This document shows, piece by piece, positions 22,490 through 33,545 of a stretch of 64,000 bases of DNA (position 1 is its first letter; each line of letters begins with the position of its first letter). Source of the stretch: Protula sp. h YS-2021 (lineage: Eukaryota > Annelida > Polychaeta > Sabellida > Serpulidae); NCBI GenBank assembly GCA_949752745.1, contig OX457028.1, forward strand, positions 22,180,352-22,244,351. The letters are read 5' to 3'. The notes below the pieces were generated by a model. It did no database searches and was not told where the DNA came from. It saw nothing but the letters and a program-made list of their open reading frames with translations. A program made the translations under genes and the position numbers.

Positions 22490-23512
22490 AAATATAAATA
22501 GTCTAGTTAACATAACAAATAATACATATACTTCGCTACAAGATACTTCTTACATTTATTTTTAAAAGCACCAAAGGAGGTAGTTAACGAGACGCTTTTT
22601 TGGTAAAATATTCCACCTTCTGGGGCGGACTACTGATATGCACTTGGATTTAAGACTAGTTCGTACATACTTAATTTTGAAATGTTGGCTTTGGTGGGTT
22701 TCGTACTTTCTTTCCATACCAACTGCAAAATAAAATTGTAGCGCGTTTGGTAATAAAAAGTGAAATGCTTGAAGTGTAATGATCAATGTATGTAGTACGA
22801 CAATGTCATTGAACTACCTGCTACGTGAAAGAGGTTGTTGGTGTGGTAATGTTTGTGAACGCTGAAGATGACAGCACGTTTTTGCATAGTAACCACAGGC
22901 TGCAACTTAGATTTATGAGTATTTGCCCAGACCGGACAACAATAGGTGAAATACGGAACCATTAAAGAATCGTACAACTAAACCATTGTCTATCGTACTA
23001 GATTTCTAACCTTGTACAATGCACCAATACTCTTGGACAGCTTATTTAAGACGTTGGTAATATGATCACTTCAGCTCAATTTATTATCAATTAAACCCCC
23101 CAAAAATTTAATGGTCCGTATCCTTTCAATCTAAGTACCTTTAATGAATATATTTACACTTGCGTTTACTGGCAGGAAACTGAAGATCATAAAATTAGTT
23201 TTTAGAACATTCAGGGTAAGCTTGTTAACATTGAACCACACATTGAGCTTAACTAATTCATCACTCATTTGTTTACACAACCGTTCAAGATCAGCACCAC
23301 TCTTAAAAATGTTCGTATCATCGGCGAATAATATAAACTTTAGAAGGTCGGAAACGTTACATATATCGTTTATGTACATTATAAACAGCTTGGGGCCGAG
23401 AACCGACCCCTGTGGAACACCACAAAGTATGTCCAAAAGAACAAATCCAAAAGATTTATTGTCACCAACCTTAACAAATTGCTTTCGCTTTGATAAATAG
23501 CTTTCGAGCTAA
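22490..23512 (-). mobile_element. LINE fragment A (5'-truncated RT)
   Basis: Minus-strand pieces in order from 23510: LESYLSKRKQFV; then a 101-codon frame (23436-23131) with CGVPQGSVLGPKLF and LFADDTNIF, the motif B and FADD active-site blocks; then YDSLMVPYFTYCCPVWANTH (22977-22783); then a C-terminal piece (22786-22562). Frames are broken between pieces. The 5' break abuts LINE B at 23512/23513. Confidence 0.8.
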
Positions 23513-24787
23513 TTATTCAGCCAGGCCCCTAAGCACACAATTATAAGCTTTCTTAAACAGATGAGTTTTTAGCAGTTTTTTAAAATTTGGTAAGGGAGGC
23601 GCAGTTCTTATGTGGTTAGGAATGGCATTCCAAAGTACTGGAGCTGCATGATTAAAAGCACGTTCTCCGTGTTTCAGTGGTGTTCTTGGCACGTTAAGAG
23701 TTAGTTTATCAGCAGATCGAAGCGATGTGCATGATTGGTACACTTGTAACATGTCTGTTACGTAGCCGGGCGCTTTTCCATTCAGTGCCTTAAAGGCGAT
23801 TAGCAAAATTTTGTATTGAATCCTCTGCGGAATGGGCAACCAATGTAAGGATATAAAATGGTGTTGTAGGTTCGTATTTTGGAACGCGTGCTATTATCCG
23901 TGCTACTACTCGCATAATTTGTTGTAGGCTACCTGTTAGCTTTGTTGGAGCAAAGACCAAGAGACAATTACAATAATGGATCTTTGAAATAACTAATGCA
24001 TGTGCTAGTTTTTTGCATGTCACCAAGAATTCCGTTAATTTTTAATTTATTGTTCAACATCCATTTTGATATCTCGTCAATTTTTTGCAGCCAACTGGTC
24101 ACTTCCACATTTTGGGTTAAAGCTCTTGGTTATATGTGTGTCATCTGCGCACATGCGTACATATGAAAAACAAGTAGCAGCAACCGAATCAGCACGCCTA
24201 ATGGTTTTGTATAGTCGCTATATAGTCTGGGGTCAAGCCAGGAACCTTGCGGAACAGCCCTTGTAAGAGGTTCCTCCTATGAATATTGACCATCTATACA
24301 CACTTTAGCTGTACGCTCTTAATAAGATTTGAACCAGGCCAGTGCGGTGTCTGTCACTTTCATCGTTTGATTTAGACGTCTGAGCAAAATGGAGTGGTTG
24401 ACAGTGTCAAATGCAGCACTTCAGTCAAGTAGGGCCATGCAGACCCCTTCGTTGCGGTCCAGCGACTTAAAAATGTCATTGAAGACCTTGAGAAGCGCTG
24501 TTTCTGTGCTGTGACGCCTTTTGTAAGCTGATTGCAATTGTTCATAAAGGTGATTTTTTTTTCAATGTGTTCCAACAGCTGGTTTCCCACAGCATGCTCT
24601 ACTATTTTCGACAGAAAAGGTAAGTTCGAAACAGGCCGATAATTTTTCAGTTCACGTGGCAGGGTTGGCTTTTTAATGATTGGCCGAATGATCGCCTGTT
24701 TAATACACTCGGGCATATAACATGTTTCCAAAGAAAGGTTGACAATTTCTGTTATGATAGGGATTAGTTCATCGAGAAAAGCTTTTA
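23513..24787 (-). mobile_element. LINE fragment B (CR1/jockey-like RT)
   Basis: From 24787 down it holds the finger region with KKPTLPRELKNYRPVSNLPF (24731-24600), a decayed palm with no clean YADD, the ISKIHYCNCLL block (24026-23790), and the C-terminal APVLWNAIPNHIRT and FKKLLKTHLFKKAY blocks (23839-23513). It is a different family from LINE A, since the C-terminal region keeps the LWNxLPxxIR motif. Frames shift several times. The open frame ends exactly where LINE A begins, so the 3' UTR has been lost or displaced. Confidence 0.8.
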
Positions 24788-24834
24788 AGATATCCGTATT
24801 GGATCCGTATTAAGGTATTGGATCTAGTTGGAAT

Positions 24835-26049
24835 CACATACACTGCATCACCTTCCTCCATAATGCTTGTCGATTTCGTCATCGAAAATGCATTTACATT
24901 TAAAATACTGAAGTACGCATTCTTGCCACCAGCCAAACAACATTGAATCACGTAGGCGATTGCTAATAACACTGAACGGGCATTTATACGAGACGGCATG
25001 ACACTCACTTCCATCTCTCCCACATCTTCCAACTTCCTGCCAATAATCTAATATTGATTCTGGGCATCCCCAATGCATGACATATTTGTTATTTCTTATA
25101 TCCATGCCCATCCCGAAAACAATAGTAGAACGAGAAGTCGTGTTTCTCCATTGGGTTTGCTGAACTGCTGCACGATATCTGATGCCAAATTGCAACTAAG
25201 GTGTGAATGCAACGTGTGAATGCAACATCTCGACGAATGGCAGAAGCGCTCCATCAGCACACTGTGCAGCAAAGAAGCGATAAATCTCGGTAACGCTGTC
25301 GATGGAACGACGGAATACCACAGCTTTGGGAGTCGATTACCCATGACACCGAAGCAATTCCACGAAAAATGATCTTACTTTGCCATGCTCTCTTTTACCT
25401 CCAAGTATATCTCCAGTCTGCAAATTATAAAACAAGTTATATGACACTACTTTATAATCCCAATTGTCGGTACTGTCGAATACATATTTTTTCTATGATA
25501 CTTCATGTTCTGTATTGATTACACTTGACCACTTAAGTTTTATTTTTATGTTATGAAATATGTTCTTGTTTTCTTTTCTTACAATGATTTATATTTATTC
25601 GAAATACCCTTGTTACTTTCAACGCCCAACGTTACATTTCATTTACCTTATAGTTCTTCAGCACGGAAATAATAACACCCAGTACACATTTCACATCGTT
25701 TCTGTATAATAATTTGTCTTGAAGTATTACTCCTATTTATAAACAAAGCTAAGTAAGGCCCTGCTTTTAACTTTATCATTCTTTTCTTTGCTTTATTTAT
25801 TACATTACAATATGCATATACAGTGCTTTATTGCCAAAGGACATGCAAACAATCGTTCTTCATAATAATTGTATCTGTTTGGTAAAACGATAACTTCTTC
25901 AAAATGTTGCATCCCAAAATGTCTTGCAGTTCTTCCTTTATGGAAACATTTGCTGTGCCTGTCACTAGAATTGGGCATGCTATGCGAGAGGTGAAGCGGC
26001 GCACTTTCAATGAAATATTACTTAATACACAGGCAAGAAAAAACCGCAC
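24835..26049 (-). pseudogene. RecQ-family helicase pseudogene
   Basis: Two exon-like blocks match the second half of a RecQ helicase core. 26049-25800 has a PILVTGTANVSIKEELQDIL segment, the position of motif III (usually TATA), followed in another frame by LPNRYNYYE. The second block opens after a TTTGCAG acceptor (first base 25417). It has PKAVVFRRSIDSVTEIYRFF (motif IV side), SDIVQQFSKPNGETRLL, then VFGMGMDI and HWGCPESILDYWQEVGRCGRDG, which are motifs V and VI. At least two frameshifts and a stop lie within it. The Walker A/DEAH half is absent. The remains of an intron argue against a simple retrocopy. It may be a host paralogue or a transposon-carried helicase. Confidence 0.8.
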
Positions 26050-26219
26050 TGGTCATTGCCGGAGCTTACTTTAGATAATTATAAGATAGAACTACTGCTG
26101 TAATAACCTGTCAATCTTTACATGTTATGTGCCTTTATGTTTGGTGACAAATAACAACAGCAATATGTTCTGAATGTTAGGAACTTTTGTTAACATCACA
26201 GCACTCAGTATCATTTTCA

Positions 26220-26435
26220 TTAACCCTGGGAGGCGAAACGATGTCATGTTTTTGGCTAATATTTAGACTAATTCTAGGCGAATCACGAATAAACGTAATA
26301 GCCAGCAACTGGCTGTTAAAAGTCTGAAGAAAGATAGCAGCCTCCAGTACCTGGCTATTACGTTTATTCGTGATTCGCCTAGAATTGGTGGAAATATTAG
26401 CCAAAAACATGACATCGTTTCTTCTCCCAGGATTT
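26220..26435. repeat. Long hairpin: 85-bp inverted repeat
   Basis: About 26220-26306 and 26343-26432 are near-perfect reverse complements around a loop of about 36 bp. Both arms contain AACGATGTCATGTTTTTGG or its complement and the CGAATCACGAATAAACG block. The right arm continues into a longer repeat shared with 42060-42340. The left arm therefore looks like an inverted duplication of the start of that repeat. Confidence 0.85.
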
Positions 26436-26715
26436 AAATGGAAAAGTCCTGAAATTCTGAAGGAAAGTACTGGTATATGTATCCACCTAGCCATTACTTT
26501 TCCTGTATTGTTTGGCGATTCGAAAAAAATGGCCGAAACACGTGGCTGTTACTTTTTTGGCGGATGTATTGGCGATAAAACTTTTTTCCATCAAGATCTT
26601 GACTGACGCCAGACTTTCTGTCTTGAAATTTGGGTTACTAAATACAGCTATATGCCATAAATCTTGACATTAGCATTCGTGAGCTGGGGCATTGTTCATG
26701 GACAATCTTGTATCT
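26343..26715. repeat. Dispersed 'GGCGATTCGCCAAAA' repeat, copy 1
   Basis: It shares with 42040-42360 the ordered blocks TTGGTGGAAATATTAGCC, AAATGGAAA.GTCCT, TGGCCGAAACACGTGGCTRTTACTTTTTTGG and ATTGGCGATAAA. The end, ATTCGTGAGCTGGGGCATTG (about 26673-26692), recurs at about 46999-47018. Confidence 0.75.
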
Positions 26716-27455
26716 TTTATTCATGCCTTTATCCACTTATCGTACTTACTCCCCCGATACATCGCTAGTCTACTGGCAAGTTCTACCCCGGATTGCTTTA
26801 TTGAAGACAGACTCAACAACGGCGCCTCCTACTTAATCCCCAAATACTCCCATTAATCCCCAGGCTCATGCATGCATAGTCTTAATCGCCTAATCTCCCA
26901 AGTAACTGTCACTTACTTTTGGCACGTGTGCCGTTGTACTTCGCTTTGAAATTGGTAATTTGCGGTGTACGATGCGCAGTCTGTCGTCACTAATCATAAT
27001 CCCAAGGCTCACGCATACGCAGTCGTAATCCTTTTATCCCCAAAGTAATTGACAATTGCGACTCAAGATAAAACATTAACATTGATATCAAAACTTAAAC
27101 AAATGAAAAAAAAAAAGTATCGAAAAGAGGTAAACAATTAAATAACTTGTGAAATATTACACCTTTAAAAATTCGATGGCAAAATGGTAGGGGGTAGTGG
27201 CAAAGTGGTCAGTGGCAAATTGGTTGGTGGCAAAATGGTATGGACACCCCTATTGCTGACTTATTTGTATAGAGCATATTCTAACTGAACGTCAAAAACA
27301 TGAACCACTCAAAAGCCTGTTCCTGACCTCCTTTCCCCACTTTTAGGTAAGAAAAACGAGTATAAAATGACCCTTTCTTTTTATTTTATTCACAATATTT
27401 GGTTTTTCTTACAATTAAACTTCAATCTAATTTTGATTTTGAAGACTCATATTTT
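26716..27455. other. Intergenic, short GTGGCAAA tandem only
   Basis: The only structure seen is a four-fold array of GTGGCAAARTGGT-like words at about 27178-27238. The rest has no supported gene or repeat. Confidence 0.5.
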
Positions 27456-28056
27456 TTAAAGGGAAATGCGGGTATCTCACCTACAATTGGCATTTCCTTC
27501 ATACTTTGAGGATATACAATGCGTTGAGGATATACATTCAAAAATTGAAAAGAAACAGGGGGGACACGAGTGATATAAGAGAAATAAAGACACTGAAAGG
27601 TCGCGTACTTTTACCATAGAAACTATTGGGAAAACCAAGAAATTTCAATCAAAATGCAAAATTCACACGTAATCACAATTGACAGTTGCCTCTTTTTTTC
27701 CCTGTTTGAAGAATATGTCATACGAATTGTTTTAAGCAAATAAAAAATACATGTCACCGTATCAATAAGAGAATTATCCAATCTTTTTGACAATCCCATT
27801 GACTCAATGGATAAATGGTGAAAACAGTGTAATATAATTTTTATTAAACAATATATTAACACAGGCCCTTCTAGGAACAAAATATCAATACAGACCATTC
27901 TGGACACGACCCTATTTGTCTTTGAAAAGAATTTTTTATCTAGGCGGATTTAGTAGTTATTTATACTGTGTAAACATGGATTCAAACTTAGCGATATTCA
28001 ATGTAATGCGCATTTCGGTCGCTAGATGGCGCAGAGATACCCGCATTTCCCTTTAA
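27456..28056. mobile_element. TTAA-flanked TIR element, 0.6 kb
   Basis: TTAAAGGGAAATGCGGGTATCTC at 27456 is matched by its exact reverse complement ending at 28056. The outer TTAA on both sides fits the TTAA target duplication of piggyBac or Kolobok elements, and the AGGG start fits Kolobok better. The interior has no transposase, so it is non-autonomous. Confidence 0.8.
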
Positions 28057-28305
28057 TATGCACAATTAAATTCACAAATAAAACTGAGTCATAAAACGGT
28101 ATTTAGTTGATATTCACAATTTTTATATTCTAACAATAACCTAAATTAAACAATCAGATTAACATAACTGAATAATTCAATTCTTTTCTGGCAGTTTTCA
28201 TTGTGATGAAAACTCGTATTAATACGAAAATGTTCAGTTCATGTATGATACACGTATTGATAGGAAAATGTTCATTTTATTTATGGCATTTGCTTATGAG
28301 GGTGC

Positions 28306-28452
28306 CTAAATGTGTCCCACTGCCTTAAGCAGTTTGTTGGCGGATCTTGACCCATTTCGATATTCTTCCCACAGATCCACGATCTTTCCAGCCACTGCAC
28401 GGTACTTGCGCTTCTGGGTTTTCTTGAGCTTTCCTTCAGACACCAGGTGAAC
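28306..28452 (-). CDS. Last exon of an unidentified spliced gene
   Basis: After a CAAATTCAG acceptor (first base 28452), one frame gives 48 residues and a TAG at 28306-28308. The peptide is lysine-rich at its start (SEGKLKKTQKRKYRAVAGKI) and ends with a helical DLWEEYRNGSRSANKLLKAVGHI. Composition and codon use look like a real host exon and not a repeat, and no frameshift is seen. The stop upstream in the same frame and the lack of a Met show it must be spliced. Upstream exons, expected above 28460 on the minus strand, were not found. I do not recognise the family. Confidence 0.5.
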   Translation of the reverse strand, partial: VHLVSEGKLKKTQKRKYRAVAGKIVDLWEEYRNGSRSANKLLKAVGHI

Positions 28453-29984
28453 CTGAATTTGTCCTACATTTTAATAAAAATAACAAAAATCTAAATTGTG
28501 TAATTATCCAGTAAGAAAAAAGTCTTTGAATGTTTCCTCGATTTTTCCTTGATCTTATCCAATAATATTGTGCTTTCTTTACTTCATAACACAAGTGATT
28601 TAACAGTCATTTAAGTAGCGTGTTTATATACTGTTGTAGTTTCTTTGAGGTGTGGATTCATTTATTGTTTTAAATGTTTCTCGCACTTTTGCGTCGAGAA
28701 AATACCGGAGATGGTACTTTGATGATGTAGATTCGAAATTGCCCAAGATGCTTGCCGCATTTTGGCTTCAAATAAACGAGCAATAAAGTACTTTGATGAT
28801 GTGGATTCAGTGGTAATCCCGTATGCTAATCAAATTGAGAGATTAGGCTTCATACAGGAGGCGATTTGGCTTAATATTTCAGCTTAACCTGATTAAGAAA
28901 TATACTATTAATCACGACACGATTAGGAGTTATGAAGTTCGAAAGGTGGTTCAAAATAGTAAAATTAAGCAAGCAATCAAACAAAAAAAAAAAAAACAAA
29001 AAAAAAAAAAACAAACAAAAACGAAAGCCGATGTTAATCGAAAAATTTTTTTGAGGAGGTACGAATCGCCTTCATATAGGTACGAATCAACCAACCAATG
29101 TGGGTAATCATCTAAATTGGGTACGAAACCACCTGGGTACGAAACGACTTGGGTACGAATCGACCAGATACCTGATCTAAAAGTAAAAATTTTAAATCGT
29201 TTGCCATTAAGCTTTTGTGTGCAGTAAAGGCACTCAGTAATCGTTGCCAACCCTTTTCCTTTAAACAAAGCATTTCATATCGTGCGCTTATCATTGCACA
29301 TGAGTTTCGGAGAAGGGGACGGTTAGCAGTGTGCAGCAGGCCACAAGAGGGCCAGTGCTGGTAGCTACAACTTCTGTGTTGCCGCTACTCAATGTGCTTT
29401 CAAACAAAGTGTCAATGTTGCGCGTCGTGCACGGTGTATTTAAATCCCTCCAAATGACTACTTCTTCAGTTATTAATTGAGAATCTGACAGAAAAAAAAA
29501 TCACTGAAAACTCCAAATTGTGTTGGTGCTCAACGCAAACCCTCGAGGCAACACAGTTCATTAAGGAAATGAACACCGGAGTAGAACACGACCTCGCCAT
29601 ATTTATTGCCTGAGCGCCCGCGTATGACGTCAACGTGCTGAGCAGTGAAGTGACCCCAACGATTTGGTGGACCGCTGGCAAACGCTTGGGTAATAACAGA
29701 CAGTGAGGCAATTTAGCATATTGATTGCTGCGAACAAGTCTCGGAGTTGAGAAGGCCGGACAACTCACATTTTATTACGGATCGCTCAATAAATGAACAG
29801 TTGAACTTGCATTGTTATCTGTACAATTGAACTTGTGGACAGTTATCTGAACAACTGAATTTGTTGATAGTTATTTCAGATATTGTCAAATGTAAACGTA
29901 CTAAGAAGTGTCTTACAAAGAGCGTTATGACGTCTGCAATAAATTGACGAAAGTCTGGTGAATTTATAATAGCGTGGTGAATAT
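28453..29984. other. Low-complexity region, GGTACGAA motif cluster
   Basis: A-rich tracts at 28980-29020 are followed by about six GGTACGAATCG-like words between 29057 and 29162, which may be the subterminal repeats of a MITE. No gene is supported. Weak open frames here are chance. Confidence 0.45.
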
Positions 29985-30436
29985 ATATGGAGTGAGTATA
30001 TATAGCGTGAAGGTGTGCACCTCCTCTTTTGACCGACGTTTATCCGTCCGTCTGTCCGTGAGGAGGTTCGGAACTTAGCATATTTTTAGTACATTTATGG
30101 GTTGCTTCCAACTTTTGGGTAATGAACTCATCCTAGGGTTTTAGACCTGGCAACCTGAAACCTGTATGAAATCAGTATATATGGTATGAAGGTTTGCACC
30201 TCCCCTTTTGACAGACGTACGTGCATCCGTCTGTCCGTGGGATTCTTGGAACTTGGCATATTTTTAGTACAGTTATGCGTAGCTTCGAAGTTTTGTGTAA
30301 TGAACTCGTCCAAGGGCTTTTGACCTAGTAATTTTAAAACTACGCGAAATGAATATATATGGTATGAAGTGTGCACCTCCCTTTTGACCGACGTTCGTCC
30401 GTCCGTCTGTCCGACGTTCGTCCGTCCGTCAGCCAA
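29985..30436. repeat. Tandem repeat of about 178 bp, 2.5 units
   Basis: GTGCACCTCC lies at about 30013 and 30368, with the GTTTGCACCTCC variant at about 30192. Each is followed by TTTTGACCGACGT and a CCGTCCGTCTGTCCG block, then GGAACTTRGCATATTTTTAGTAC. Confidence 0.8.
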
Positions 30437-30540
30437 GAATAAAGATATACTCCACTAGACCTTCCTTAGTTTGACATGGCCAAGTTAAAAGTTTTGTTCC
30501 ATCTGAGCAAATGAACCGATATTTTAAACAGCGAAGCAGG

Positions 30541-31352
30541 CCATTACCCCCCCCCCCCGGCCTTTACCCCCCCCCTAGGTGATAACCCCCCCCGGCCTTT
30601 ACCCCCCTTAGGTGATTACCCCCCCCCCGGTGATAACCCCCCCCCCCCATACATTCCTGTTCTGGTATTAAAAAATAATTAATTAAAACAAATAACAAAC
30701 CAAGCTTCGGAGATTTGAAATTTAGTGTATATAAAAGATGACATGGAAATATGATCTCTGATCCCTTTCATCCTCTGTCAGATATAAGGTACGATGAAAG
30801 GAATAAAGGCAAAAGTGGATTTATATTGATGTCATTCAAAATTACAAATTAACTTTTTCGATTGCAATGAAATTTGATTTTATTGCAGTTGAAAAATACA
30901 ATAAAACGAATCAGAACATGAAAAAGTCGATTGATTTGGTTATAAAATTGCAATTCAAAGTCAATTGCAATAAACTGATTCGGTTATATGCATGCACATT
31001 AATCATCAATCTGAAGATTCATTGCATTCGACTGCCCTATGATGTCCGTTGATGAAATAAAGTATCGAACAAACGTGTTCATTTAAAACTTAAACACACC
31101 AATGGTGTTGTATTAAAGGGGGGGGGGGGGGTGGTCATCTTTGCCCCAAGATATGATCTAATAAATATATTAACCGTTATACATCTTTCTATCGGAGGAG
31201 GGGGGGGGTATCGGCCGGGGGGGGGGGGTAAAGGCCTAAGGGGGGTAAAGACCGGGGGGGTAATCACCGGGGGGGGGGGTTATCACCTCAGGGGGGGTAA
31301 GGGCCGGGGGGTAGGGGCGGGGGGGGGAGGGTAAGGGCCGGGGGGTAATCAC
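30541..31352. mobile_element. 0.8-kb inverted-repeat element with C-run/G-run ends
   Basis: The left end (30541-30648) is built of long C runs separated by GGCCTTTA, TAGGTGATAA and GGTGATTA. The right end (31195-31352) is the reverse complement in kind: long G runs with TAAAGGCC, TTATCACC and TAATCACC. The 540-bp interior is AT-rich and lacks any gene. This symmetry argues for one mobile unit, not two chance homopolymer patches. No target duplication could be fixed because of the runs. Confidence 0.7.
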
Positions 31353-31524
31353 CTAGACTCTTTAAACAGTTAAAACTTCAATACCATCACAGTTTTTCTT
31401 GAATGTACGCAATCTTTTTGCATGTTACAATTACCGTATCATGAATTCTTCAGTTAACATTTCGTTTAGGGCAGGTCATTCGTGTTCCTCCAGGGCATAT
31501 TTCTAGTTTTATTAGCCCAGCTTA

Positions 31525-32301
31525 CGTTGCACGTTAGTTTAGTTTAGTTTAGTTTAGTTTTAGTTTTAGGTTCAGGTTCAGTTCAGGTTCAGGTTCAGGT
31601 TCAGTTCAGGTTCAGGTTCAGGTTGAGTTGAGTTGAGTTGAGTTGAGTTGAGTTGAGTTGTTGAGTTGAGCTGAGTTGAGTTGAGTTGAGTTGAGTTGAG
31701 TTGAGTTGTTGAGTTGAGTTGAGTTGAGTTGAGTTGAGTTGAGTTGTTGAGTTGTTGAGTTGTTGAGTTGAGTTGAGTTGAGTTGAGTTGAGTTTGAGTT
31801 TGAGTTTGAGTTTGAGTTGAGTTGAGTTGAGTTGAGTTGAGTTGAGTTGAGTTGAGTTGTTGAGTTGAGTTGTTGAGTTGAGTTGTTGAGTTGAGTTGAG
31901 TTTTTGAGTTGAGTTGAGTTGTTGAGTTGTTGAGTTGAGTTGAGTTGTTGAGTTGAGTTGAGTTGTTGAGTTGTTGAGTTGAGTTGTTGAGTTGAGTTGT
32001 TGAGTTGAGTTGAGTTGAGTTGAGTTGTTGAGTTGAGTTGAGTTGAGTTGAGTTGTTGAGTTGAGTTGTTGAGTTGAGTTGAGTTGAGTTGAGTTGTTGA
32101 GTTGAGTTGAGTTGAGTTGTTGAGTTGAGTTGAGTTGAGTTGTTGAGTTGAGTTGAGTTGAGTTGTTGAGTTGAGTTGAGTTGTTGAGTTGAGTTGAGTT
32201 GAGTTGTTGAGTTGAGTTGAGTTGTTGAGTTGAGTTGAGTTGTTGAGTTGAGTTGAGTTGTTGAGTTGAGTTGAGTTGTTGAGTTGAGTTGAGTTGAGTT
32301 G
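31525..32301. repeat. Pentanucleotide satellite TTGAG with TTTAG and TTCAGG leaders
   Basis: It runs from TTTAG repeats (31525-31568) through TTCAGG repeats (31569-31622) into about 680 bp of TTGAG units. These are broken at intervals by an extra TTG and by one TTTGAG patch near 31790-31815. The open frames across it, Leu-Asn-Ser-Thr-Gln repeats on the minus strand, are an effect of the 5-bp period. Confidence 0.95.
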
Positions 32302-33545
32302 TAAACTTTGTTTCAAAATGCATCTCCTCCTAGTTTAGTTGTAAACTTTGTTTCAAAATGCATCTCCTCCTACAATTTTGAATCGATGTCATTTATTTTT
32401 GGTATGAGGCATCCCTGAGGGGTCGTGCATACGGCTTGTGCTTTTCTAGTTGATCGGGTGATTTTTGATTTTTGGCGAATTTTTAAAGAAAAAAATTAAA
32501 AATGTATCTCCTCCTACATTTTTGACCCGATGTCATTTATTTTTGGTATGAGGCAGCCCTAAAGGGTCGTGCATACGGCTTGTGCTTTTTTAGTCGATCG
32601 GACAATTTTTGTATTTTGGGGGATTTTTTTAAGCAGAAATTTTGAAAAAAATGCATCTACTCCTACAATTTCGATTCGATGTCATTTATTTTTGGTGTGA
32701 GGATTTCCCAATCGGTCGTGCATACGGCTTGTGCTTTTTTAGTGGATCGGGTGATTTTTGAATTTTTGGCGAATTTTTAAAGAAATTTTAAAATGTATCT
32801 CCTCTTACATTTTTGACCCGATGTCATTTATTTTTGGTATGAGGCACCCCTAAAGGGTCGTGCATACGGCTTATGCTTTTTTAGTTTATATTTTTGGGGA
32901 ATTTTTTAAGCAAAAATTTCGAAAATAATTCAAAATGCATCTACCCCTACAATTTTGATTCGATGTCATTTATTTTTGGTGTGAGTGCATACGGCTTGTG
33001 CTTTTTAGTCGATCGGGCAATTTTTGCATTTTTAGGGAGTTTTTGAAGAAAAAAACTTCAAAATGCATTTCCCCCTACAGTTTTGAACCTTTATTTTTTT
33101 TCTTTTTGGGTTTGAGGCATCCCTAAGGGGTTGAGAATACGACATTTATTTTTGGTGTGAGTGCATGCGGCTTGTGCTTTTTAGTCGATCGGGCAATTTT
33201 TTGTATTTTTAGGGAGTTTTTGAAGAAAAAAACTTCAAAATGCATTTCCCCCTACAGTTTTGAACGTTTTTTTTTTTTTTTTTTTTTTGGGATTTGAGGC
33301 ATCCCTAAGGGGTTGAGAATACGACTTGCGCTTTTTAGTCGATCCGACCATTTCTGTATTTTTTGGGAATTTTTGAAGAAAAACTTCAAAATGCATTTCC
33401 TCCTACAGTTTTTATCAGATTTCATTTATTTTCGATATGAGCCGTCTCTAGGGGGTCATGCATACGGCTTGTGCTTTTTGAGTGAATTGGAAAACTTTTG
33501 AATTTTTTTGGAAATTTTTTAAAAAAAAATTAAATGAATCTCCTC
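32302..33545. repeat. Diverged tandem repeat, period about 145 bp, about 8 units
   Basis: The unit has AAAATGCATCTCCTCCTAC, GATGTCATTTATTTTTGG, GCATACGGCTTGTGCTTTTT and GATCGG blocks in constant order. The TCCTAC landmark recurs near 32365, 32511, 32656, 32801 and 32945. The last units are shorter and carry a T homopolymer. Confidence 0.85.

Noticed and set aside
28980..29020. A-rich tract as a poly(A) tail of a retrocopy
   Set aside because: No coding similarity on the upstream side and no target-site duplication could be found.
31601..32323. Long minus-strand ORFs of Leu-Asn-Ser-Thr-Gln repeats
   Set aside because: They are the translation of a TTGAG satellite, open in several frames because the unit contains no stop. 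No start context or non-repeat domain.
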